Of a stretch of 64,000 nucleotides of DNA, positions 33,401 to 45,400 are shown one piece after another (the stretch's first letter is position 1; the number at the start of each line of letters is the position of its first letter). A model generated the notes under the pieces. That model was given only the letters and a program-made list of their open reading frames with translations, was not told where the DNA came from and ran no database searches. The position numbers and the translations under genes were made by a program. Source of the stretch: Lamellibrachia columna (Eukaryota > Annelida > Polychaeta > Sabellida > Siboglinidae); the NCBI GenBank assembly GCA_963662155.1, contig OY759270.1, positions 9,327,961-9,391,960 on the forward strand. The letters are read 5' to 3'.

Positions 33401-36400
33401 GGCAGAGAACAGGAGGAGAAGCTACAGGTGGCAGAGAACAGGAGAAGCTACAGGTGGCAGAGAACAGGAGGAGAAGCTACAGGTGGCAGAGAACAGGAGG
33501 AGAAGCTACAGGTGGCAGAGAACAGGAGGAGAAGCTACAGGTGGCAGAGAACAGGAGGAGAAGCTACAGGTGGCAGAGAACAGGAGGAGAAGCTACAGGT
33601 GGCAGAGAACAGGAGAAGCTACAGGTGGCAGAGAACAGGAGGAGAAGCTACAGGTGGCAGAGAACAGGAGGAGGAGCTACAGGTGGCAGAGAACAACTGG
33701 GTTCCGAGAATATATAAAGTGAAACGAGAAGACAGAAGGAAGATGGGGAATTAAGAGAAGAAATTGGAATAAAGAAACACAGAGGATGAAGGTAGTGAGG
33801 AGCAGACTGTGATGGACAGGATACATACAGAAAATGAGTGAGGAGAGATTGACAAAGAGAGCAAATAGGAGAGAGTGGTTGAGGGAGAAGAGGAAGACCG
33901 ACGTTAAGATGGAGGGACAGTGTTAAGAGAGATTTTGAAAGGGCAAAGGTTAACAGCCTAGAGTGGGCAAGAATGGCAGAAAATCGCGGTGGATGGAGAC
34001 GACTCGTCGAGAGGGCGGAACAGACTAAGTGGTGTGGCCCTACCCCACAAGGGACCTAGGAGGAAGAAGACCTGAAAAACCGAAAGTGAGACCTCATATC
34101 CTATTGGAGATTTCTTGCTTTTAGAGAACTTCTCTAGTTCGAGCCAGTCTCCACTCTGAGCCAAGGCAGAAATCTTCAGCCACCAGAATCTGCAGAAAGA
34201 CCATACAAACATAAACACAATATCAATACATATTACATCACATATTCAAAAACAAAAATATGTGTGCAAGAGTTCAAATGTATATACAAAGAGCTACATG
34301 TTTGTGGTTCATCATACAGTCAGTAGCATTTGTCAGGTTCAGCAGAATTGTTTTGTCATTTCATTATCCCTGTACGACACATCAACATTAGAACTGTGCA
34401 ATAATACATCAATACATTCTTTCACGTCTGTGGTGATTCGTTTATATGGTGGCACTTGGATGCTATGTTTGACCAAATGGAAACACTGCCCAATCAGTGT
34501 CTTATTTTAATCTTTGCATTGCCTTCCCGTCCAATATCATATTTTCTGTGCTATTACAGCAACTACTACCTATAACGCAGTTTCAACTAAGCAATCAGCA
34601 TATTTACATGCACCACTTAAAAAGCCTAGTAGCTTCAATAATATCTACTTCTGATCTACTTTTAGTTCCCAGAGTTGAATCAAATATCGGAATGCAGTTG
34701 CTGCACCAACTCTGGAATTCACTCCCTGTTAGCACGCATTAGGTCAATAGGACCCGTTAGCACACACTAGGCATGCATTAGGTCAGTAGGACCTGTTAGC
34801 ATGCATTAGGTCAGTAGGACCCATTAGCACGCATTAAGTCAGTAGGACCAGTTAGCACGCATTAGTACTAGGACCCGTTAGCACGCATTAGGTCAGTAGG
34901 ACCCATTAGCACGCATTAGGTCAGTAGGACCCATTAGCACGCATTAGGTCAGTAGGATCCGTTAGCACGCATTAGGTCAGTAGGACCCATTAGCACGCAT
35001 TAGGTCAGTAGGACCCGTTAGCACGCATTAGGTCAGTAAGACCCGTTAGCATGCATTAGGTCAGTACGACTTGTTAGCATGCATTAGGTCAGTAAGACCT
35101 GTTAGCATGCATTAGGTCAGTAAGACTTGTTAGCATGCATTAGGTCAGTAAGACCTGTTAGCATGCATTAGGTCAGTAAGACTTGTTAGCATACATTAGG
35201 TCAGTAAGACTTGTTAGCATGCATTAGGTCAGTAAGACTTGTTAGCATGCATTAGGTCAGTAAGACTTGTTAGCATGCATTAGGTCAGTAAGACTTGTTA
35301 GCATGCATTAGGTCAGTAAGACTTGTTAGCATGCATTAGGTCAGTAAGACCTGTTAGCATGCATTAGGTCAGTAAGACTTGTTAGCATGCATTAGGTCAG
35401 TAAGACCTGTTAGCATGCATTAGGTCAGTAAGACCTGTTAGCATGCATTAGGTCAGTAAGACTTGTTAGCATGCATTGGGTCAGTAAGACCTGTTAGCAT
35501 GCATTAGGTCAGTAAGACTTGTTAGCATGCATTAGGTCAGTAAGACTTGTTAGCATGCATTAGGTCAGTAAGACTTGTTAGCATGCATTAGGTCAGTAAG
35601 ACTTGTTAGCATGCATTAGGTCAGTAAGACTTGTTAGCATGCATTAGGTCAGTAAGACTTGTTAGCATGCATTAGGTCAGTAAGACTTGTTAGCATGCAT
35701 TAGGTCAGTAAGACTTGTTAGCATGCATTAGGTCAGTAAGACTTGTTAGCATGCATTAGGTCAGTAAGACCTGTTAGCATGCATTAGGTCAGTAAGACCT
35801 GTTAGCATACATTAGGTCAGTAAGACTTGTTAGCATGCATTAGGTCAGTAAGACCTGTTAGCATACATTAGGTCAGTAAGACTTGTTAGCATGCATTAGG
35901 TCAGTAAGACCTGTTAGCATACATTAGGTCAGTAAGACCTGTTAGCATGCATTAGGTCAGTAAGACCTGTTAGCATACATTAGGTCAGTAAGACCTGTTA
36001 GCATACATTAGGTCAGTAAGACTTGTTAGCATGCATTAGGTCAGTAAGGCCTGTTAGCATACAATAGGTCAGTAAGACTTGTTAGCATGCATTAGGTCAG
36101 TAAGACCTGTTAGCATACATTAGGTCAGTAAGACTTGTTAGCATACATTAGGTCAGTAAGACTTGTTAGCATGCATTAGGTCAGTAAGACCTGTTAGCAT
36201 ACATTAGGTCAGTAAGACTTGTTAGCATGCATTAGGTCAGTAAGACTTGTTAGCATGCATTAGGTCAGTAAGACTTGTTAGCATGCATTGCGTCAGCAGG
36301 AAGCAAATCAAATTTCACAGTCACCCGACGACTTATCGTTTCAACCATGCCGTCCCTCCCCAGCTTCCTGGCATATTCATCCATCTATTGACAATTTTAA

Positions 36401-39400
36401 CATTGCATATTGATTTTAAGATTGCCTAACCCTTTGGTTTTGATGCATCTCTGAGCTCAGGGTGACTGACGTTGTCATGTCATTATTATTGTGCATTTCT
36501 AGCAACCACTTTTGTGATGCTGTAAATAACACTACATAAATCAATACTATATGGCCTACATATTCGACAGAGTTGCTGACATCACCTTCGTTCGGGCACC
36601 TTGAACTCTTTGCGCATGTTCTCTGCTTGCCTCGGCTTGTTCTGCAGCACCAGTTTGAAGACTGTCTCGTGTAAACTCATGTCGAGGTACTGCTGGTTGA
36701 GGTCATCCTCCAGTTGTCGCTGGCGTCTCAGTAGCCTCATCTGCTCTTCCGTTTGCTGTGATGACACAACCATGAGGTGACACAACCATTTAGTGACATA
36801 ACCATGTGGTGATATAACCATTTAGTGACACAACCATGTGGTGACACAACCATGCGGTGACACAACCATGTGGTGACACAACCATGTGATGACCCAACCA
36901 TATTTGGCATATTTCCATATTTAAAGTTTGTTTTGAGAACTTCTTGCGACCACTTTTTTAATGCAATAAAATAACAATATGTCAACTTTTGTAAGTAGAA
37001 AATCCAGTAATAAACAAACTGGGTGTGGATGAGTGGGTGGGTGGGTAGGTGGGTGGATGGGTGCATGGGTGAAGGCTTTCCATTCACTGCATGGGCAGTG
37101 CATTTAGAGTGCCTCCAACATTAGTGGGTACAGGCGAGTTGGGTTAATCCGATCCAACTTTATTTTGGATTATTGGAATTTTTTTTACATCTACAAAGTT
37201 CCTAACATTGCATAAGTATTCATGCAACCTGAATGTGCTGTATGCTACAGGAGTGTGTTCTGGCAATCGTACTGTGTTCAGAAGTACTCCCTCTCACATG
37301 ACTCATAAGTACCTTGGCCGCCCAATCACAATGGGCCTTGGTGTAGCTTTCTTGCGCTATTAGCAGACAGCTCAATCTTGTGTCCAGGCTCTGGAAAGAC
37401 CAGAGTGACCACAGGTCAGTTGTCTCATAGAAACAGCAACAAATCCAGCCAAGTCAATATATAATCTCAAGGCGATTTGTGTACCAGTTGGTAGGCCGAC
37501 ATGTTGTCACAGTGTATCAAGATTTGGTCATATATATCAGCATGATCAGCGACGATCGTGTCGCTATGATCGTGTCGCTTGAACTGCGGCTGGGTCCAGT
37601 TTGACCAACAGCAATTTTGAAGCGATGGTAAATCGGCAATGGACATTATGTGAACCAGTCATGACTTTTTATCAAAGCTCAAGTCAGGATTGGCATGAGT
37701 CAATAGCTGCCCATTATCATGTGACACGGCATCGCCTGAACAATTTGGGGCACAAATCATTTGCGTAAACTGGCCTTAAACAATTACTTGAAGCCAGATT
37801 TTACATACAGGCATCAACAAAGCTTCAGTTCGTCAGTGCAGGTGCTGGCATTCCCTATTCTCCTGTATGGTAGTGTGTCTACAGGCCAGATTCAGTAACA
37901 CATTGAATCCACTTCTGTCTGAAACGTCATGTTCACATTGCATGCTGAACAGCAAGGTCGATATTCATCACCAGATAACAGTCAAACTATGTTTTTAAAT
38001 TGTGGTTCACTAAACTATACGCAGTTTAGATAATAGAATAGATATATTTCTAAAGTAGTTTGTGACTCTGTCCGTCTGTCTGTCTGTCTGTCCGTCTGTC
38101 TGTCTGTTTCCTCGTATCTCCGTCAGTTTCGCATGTACGGGCTGAAATTGTGTATGCATGACCGGGGACCCATTTGGATGGTTCGTGCAGTAAAAAAATT
38201 ACAAATTCCCTGGGGTTGGGGATATTATGTATGTGCACGTTTGATGTACATTATGTAACTCAGAACAACAATTGTCATCTGCAACGCTGTGCGTGTTTTC
38301 TATGATTGTTGCGAGTTGCGTGATCTACGTCAAACTTCCACAACCGATTCAAGAAATCGGCAATTGTACTTGATTTTTGGGGCATGAATTGTCATTGCCT
38401 TACCAACATTTGACTGGGTAGTGCAAGGAGTCATAAGTTCTTGCACTGGTTGCCTATTCATCCCATGAAATGCTGGACAACTCAGCTAGTATTATATAAA
38501 AATGTTTTTATGACAAAAATGGTCAGACATATGCACATTTATCAGCAAATCCTGTAGACAAAATACTTAGAGAATTGGAGACTGTTGATGAGTGCTTATT
38601 ACTGTAGCTATGATGGACGTCTGTCACTGAGCTGTCAATCACTTACGTCTTCCTCATAGCTATCAATCACCCGTAGATTAGCCTGTTCCAGGAAGGAGTC
38701 TTCCTGACAGTAGAGATCCTGTAACGTCTTCCTGTTCTGTTCCCGACAATACTGCAAGAGGAACGCACCAAATCTCAACTGATGCCCAGCTAGCCACATG
38801 TCACACTTAGTTTTACCATAATTTTCCGTGTATAATACGCCCCTAAGTGCACCCTGATGTTTTACTCAAATCTGATAGAATTTCGATATTACCACATATA
38901 ATACGCTCCCCAACTTTTTAGCATTAACACCCTATTTCCCCACTTCCAACTGTTTGTTTTGTTGTTTAGCGGCATAAATAATTTAGGCTAATCTGTACTT
39001 CCTGATTACAACATATTCGGTCTGATAATTGTTTTTAGTCTTGTTACCGTGTACTTTTAAGTAAAAAAATTAAGCAGAGGTCATGTGGGAAGACAAGTGG
39101 CGCCACCTGGATGAAGAGGTTGTAGGCTACAGGCTTGGTGCGGATGCACATAAGGAAGTCTCCCGATGACATGTTCTCCTTTAGGTTGCGTAGGACGGTG
39201 TAGACTGCAACAGAGTGAAACATAACTGTCAACATCCTCTGAGATTTTAACCCATCTTCTTACTTCTTATGACTTATGATATACTCCAAACAGACCTTTT
39301 TGAGGGCTAAAGCAGGAGTGTCTTAGTGCAATTTAAATTCAGAAATCAGCAGCTTTGTGAGTGCATGACAGATAGCATATTTACCCCAAATATGGGATCT

Positions 39401-42400
39401 TTTACCTCCGCTAGCACAGACACCATATAGAAGGGACTAACGGCTTTTAGTGTCTCTTCTTAAAGACACAGGCGATGTGGGGTGAACAAAACAGCATCAG
39501 GTGGACTGGAACCACTGTCCACTCAATCGACTGACCGGTGCATTAACCGCCACACTACTGCGGCCCACATGATTTGCATCAGGCAACTGTCTAATGTGTG
39601 CCAGCTCAGAACATCTGTCTCACAACAGTATTTTGTTCCTAAGACTAAGCTCAATGTGGGCAAGTGCGTTTTCTCTGCAGCTGTGCACAAATTTGGGAAC
39701 AAACTCCCCATCACTCTGTAGCATCTGAAACTATAGCTATCTTCTGCAAAAACCTCAAGATATTTTTTTGTAATTGCGTTTCCACATGAAATATTTGATG
39801 GTCCCAAGCTCTGGTGATGACCTTTACACGTCCCTGTTCGTGATATCACGAATAGCGATTCTGGTTTGTTGTATTCTGAGCTTGAATTCTTGAGGATTCA
39901 AGTACAATAGAAGTTTAATTATTATTATTAAATGTACACACATTACCCACCTAAGTCTGTGTCTCCACTCTCTATAGCCTTGGATAACGCCAACTCATCT
40001 CTTTTCATCTTCATCAACAGCGGCACCTGCTCAGCTGCCTTGGGTTCATGGTCCAGCAGCTGCGGACAGTCACCATTGGTCATTGCAACTGGCATCAGTA
40101 CACGACCACATACAATAACAGTGTGTGGTCTTATATAGTGCCAGTATCGATCTAGACGTGGCACTTGCTCCATTATCAGAGCAGGTTTTGGGCAGCAGCT
40201 GATGCAGGGCCCAACAAGCTGATGCAGGGCCCAACAAGCTGATGCAGGGCCCAGCAAGCTGATGCAGGGCCCAGCAAGCTGATGCAGGGCCCAGCAAGCT
40301 GATACAGGGCCCAGCAAGCTGCAATTATTGCATGAAGACTTTGTTCACATATATCTGTCATTGTCTCTTGCCAGGTACTCATTTATATAGCTGAGTGAAC
40401 TGAGGCAACGTGGAGTGAGTGAAACAGCAGCAAGAGGAAATGAACTTATAGAGATATACTCTATTTATGAGTATATATACTGTTACTATAAATTACTTTT
40501 ATACTGCAAACATAATTATGCAATTTCACTGTAAGACAACATAATATCTTATCTGCACAATACCCATGAATTTATGTGAATCAGTTGGTTGACAAAAATT
40601 CTGCAACAATTCTAAAACAGACTCTGCTGTTGGCGTGACAGAAATGACTGTGGTGACATGTGACTCAATAAAATCATCGGTAGAGTTACTGCATTGCCCC
40701 ACAATGACTCACCTTTAGTGCGAGTTTGACTCGACCGCCATCAAAGGCGCCATTGGCAATGTCTGCGTAGGATACACCAGACATGTCATCAAGCTTGGAT
40801 GCGATGGCTCGGGCAACCTCCTCATCCGGGATGTGTTTCTGTTGCACCTGAAGGCACAGATAATCCATTCATTCAGTCGTGTCTTCATGCAAATATTTGG
40901 CAGAATTAACTGAGCCACATCCAAACAGCCCATTTTCCAGGGATAACACAGCAGCTTACAGATTGACATTACAACCTCCGGGAGTCGACGATATGGTACA
41001 CATTTACCATGTGGGATATTTTACTTCCCCTGGCATAGGAACCAACGGCTTTTTGTGTATGTTCCGAAAGATTGCCCAAGTTTTGAAATGTCTGCAAATT
41101 GACCCAAACCCTGGTTTTCTTGGTTGAGTCCAGTGCTCTAACCACAGAGCTACCACTTTTGCCATTTTTTTTCACCAAACTGATAGGATCCGGTCAACAA
41201 TAAAAAAAATCGTCTAATAATTTTATCAAAACACATTTGCACAAATATAACATATACACATTTGCATAAATGAGCTAGCATGTTGTAGTGGACACTGGAT
41301 AGGTTTGATTTTTGTAAAATGAATCTGAAATGAGAAAAGTGAAAAAATCGAACTGACGAGGGACCTTTAATGTATCTTGCTATTATGGCGGGATCCTGAC
41401 TCAGCAAATGACTTCCACTGTCCAGAGACTGACCTTGTAACATGCCCAGTGGGCAAGTATACGGCTGGAGCCCTCAGCATCGGGCAGCTTGAGGTAGTCA
41501 CAGATCCTGATGGCGAGACAGTAATGGCGTCTCAACACTAGACGATCAATCAGCACTGGCAACGTTAGCTTCTCCAGCATGCATTCAGTCAAGGTGAAAT
41601 AATTTGTGCATATGTGCGCCTGCGAGTGCGAGCATTTCATTAAAGGGCATATACAACGGTTTTCAGTGGTGAACTGATATTTAGCTAGTTGTGGATTTCA
41701 TAAATAAAATGACGAAATTCTCTTTTTGTCTCAAAGTATATTTAAATCAACAATGGTATATATCATGTTCTAAAACTGCTTCCTCAACTGGTTTAGCCTA
41801 TTGCAAATCCGGTTCATTTGTTTCCAAATATGTAGTGTGTAAATAGTTCATGTAACATCCACAGTCAATTTAATAAAGAAATGCCTATTTTTTTTCAAAT
41901 CATCGAAAGAATTTACTTTAGTCATTAGATCTGGTAAGGATTAAAATAGTAGATATCCAAAATGGTAAGCGCTGTGTGGGTCAATGTTGATCACGGGCAT
42001 GACTTCCATCCTCTCGCCGAGCACATGACAAAGTTAAACAAATTCACCAAGGAAGAAAATCGTGATTTTTCAGCATTTTGATTTTCACTTCCATTAATGC
42101 TTGGACAAGCATTAACTAATCTAATAGTTTGACTGATGATTTCACAAAAACTACATACAAAAGTTGCACAAACGAGCTAGCATGTTGCAGGTAGGTTTGG
42201 TTTTTCGCAAAATAATTTGAAATGAAACTAAAAAAAAAATCGAATTGATTAACCCACCTTAATTCTTTAGTGCTGTAGAATATTTACCTTCAGAGATTGA
42301 ATAAAATGGGAGTCTAACACATCAAGAAATCATCCGATGGAAAACGTTATTTGATACACTGCACGATAACAGATGGAAACATTTCATGAGATGTTAAAAC

Positions 42401-45400
42401 ATTAATGTATCCAGCTTTCAATATACATTATGTAATTATCGTTAAATGGACGCCACGTGATTCTGTGTGCTGAGAAATGTTCGGATACTGTGTGTACGTC
42501 AGGGGAATGCCAATTTTGTAGTCACGGATGGCGTTCAGTACTCGAAGCATCTGGCACATGTTGACAAACCCATCGGGGTTGTAGTCTGTGAGAAAACACT
42601 TGCCGAAGGTCGCCGCCTAACAAGAGCAACAAAATAAATCCATTAATACATACAGATATGGAATACTTTACAGGGAAGCAAATAAACAGGTGAAGAGGCC
42701 AGCAAGAGAAGACAAGAGATTGTTCACAGACAGCAACAGAGCAAAACAAGCTGCAGAGAACCAAGAACAAGGCACCTTTTTTAGGATCACCAAACAGATA
42801 TGTGGGGGGGGCTGTACAACAACCAAACTCTTGGAAGAGACAAGCAAGGAAACATGCTGACATCAGATAAGGAGCAAGATGGGCAACATTTTGAAAAGTT
42901 CTAAACAGAGAAAACCCAACCACATTTTCACTCTCAGAAACATCATTGAGCAGTGCTCTGATAGGCAGAAAGAAACGTGCATAAACTTTGTGTACTTTGA
43001 CAGAGCCTTTGTTAGCACCCATAGAGACTGTTCGAGAATACTACGTGCGTATGGAATCCTGACACATGTTGTGGACCTCATCAAGCTGAAGAGAACTGCA
43101 CATGCACCATCAGACAATCAGATAACACATTTATGGTCAAGTCAGGAGTGAGGCAAGGCTGCGTGATGTCTTATTCACCCTTGTCATAGATTGGATTATG
43201 AAGAGGACAACAGAAGGACCATCACGAGGAATTAGATGGACAATGTTATTCTCTGGAGGATGTTGACTTCGCTGATAACGTAGCCCTCCTATCCTCCTAT
43301 CACATATGCGACAAGACATGCAAGAAATGATGAACAGACTCAAGGAAATCAGCCAGAAGACTCAAGATCAACAAAAAGAAATCTAAGGCGACAGGGACAG
43401 AACCACAGAAATTCTGTGTCAGTCTATCTCGATAAAGAAGAACTGGAAACCATTGATACCTTCACCTCCTTGGGAAGCATAGCTGGAAAAGAGGGAGGAT
43501 CCGATATTGACATCAAAAATTGCATGAATAAGGCCAGGGGAGCATTTTTCAGACTAAGACCTGTTTGGAGATCAACTATATATTCTAGAAGAACAAAGCT
43601 GAGGCTATATTTATAATTAAAATGTAATTATTATTAAATTATAATAAAATATATATATTATTATATATATTTATTATTATATCAGAGTTGTGTTCTGTCC
43701 ATGCTATATGGTTCAGAATGCTGGCATATGACTGGAACAGATTTGAGACAACTTTCAATCTTTCATACAAAATGCCTTTGAAACTTCATGCAAATATTCT
43801 GGCCACAAAAGATTAAATTAACTTCTTAAATTAACTAAACAAATTAACATGGATGACTTGCTCACTACAAGAAGATGGAGATGGACTGACCACATGTTAC
43901 GACAAGGTGACAACAATATAACCAAAACAGCCTTGAGGTGGACCCCCGAAGGAAAACAAAAACAATATAACCCCCGCCTTGAGGTGGACCCCCGAAGGAA
44001 AACGAAAACAATATAACCCCCGCCTTGAGGTGGACCCCCGAAGGAAAACAAAAACAAGGACAACCAAAAAAACCTGGAGAACAGTGGAAGGGGAATGCCC
44101 CTCAGCTGGGGCGAGGCCGCCAAACAAGCTGCAGACCAACAGAAGTGGAGAAGTCTTGTTTCTGCCTGATGCACCAGTAGGCATGAACATGATTAGGTAC
44201 GTTGTTTTCTGATTATCACAGGCTGTGTTACCTAACTAGCTGTATAGTATGGAACCGAAGTAGATCAATGCCAGCTCTGTCTCATGCTCTCCTGCTTTAG
44301 TGTGATTCTGTCCTTTATGTGGCGCCACTGTTCTAGCTGTAGTTTTCTGGTCATGGAATATGTATTGAATTTAGTTCAAGGGATGTACAAAGATTTTCAT
44401 TGGTTATTATTGTACAGTGGTTTCTATATAGCGTATGTTGGAAAACTTACATATTTTATTTTGTCACCAAATCATGTATTTTCTCAAATATTAAGTGATG
44501 AATATCATGCTATTAGCTAATTTTGCATGGATATATTACTTTTAAACAAACACACGTTATAAAATACGCTAACAAATTCGGCGTCCCAATGTATGCAAAA
44601 CATTCATTCAATGAACCAATGAAAATTGTTGTACATTCCCCATAACCAGATATTTTACCATTTGTGTTCAATTTCAAAACACTCGCAGGCAGTATTCGAG
44701 TATAGAGGCAAGCGTTTCAAGGAATGCTGATGTCATTAGGACTGGTCACTACGCCATTAGAAACTGCCAAGGTGAAACAGCAATTCAAACATAAATAGGA
44801 ATAAGGGCCCATATTTCGGCAGGCTGCAGAACTCTATAAAGAATCTCTGAACAACCTGCATTCTTAGAGGGATTTGTAAACAGAACATAAGATTCAACAG
44901 CCACTAACAATCACTTAGAGAAGTTCCATTCACAGGATGAAAGAAGGAAAGAAGGAAAACTTATAATGGGCACAAATGACACTTTATTTCTTGATCCATA
45001 ACACAGCATCACAATACACCATAACCAATAATCAATACATTCTCACGACAATTAAATATGCATGCGTGCACAATTTAGTTTATATACAACATTTTACCCC
45101 ATGGCTTCACATGCATTGTGTGCTCAAAGTCCATGCACGGTGTTTATGGCAATTACAGTCAACAATAGATGTATCTAGAGATACAAGAATGTTCTTTAAA
45201 AGATCACTGCAGTCTTATCACAGCTACAGTTAATGGCAACTTATGTGAAATGCAATAAAATACTTGTGGTTTCACTAGACAGAGTCTCTGCTACGTTTCA
45301 CACACATGGTGTTGACACTGTGTGAGAAAATCCATCGTAGTTACCATGGTGACTGAGTCCAGCATCCTGCGGTGCGACGGTCATCTTGTCGCAGATCGAT

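Noticed and set aside
31834..33754. ORFs of 436-637 codons ([16 protein letters not shown] period)
   Set aside because: Pure tandem-repeat artefact: open in all three + frames, inside a VPS16 intron, no splice or homology support.
42522..43022. 166-codon minus-strand ORF
   Set aside because: Its left end overlaps a real VPS16 exon in another frame, and the rest is antisense to the retrotransposon remnant.
43818..44212. ORFs of 77-118 codons
   Set aside because: They belong to, or are antisense to, the degenerate non-LTR copy with its 54-bp triplication.
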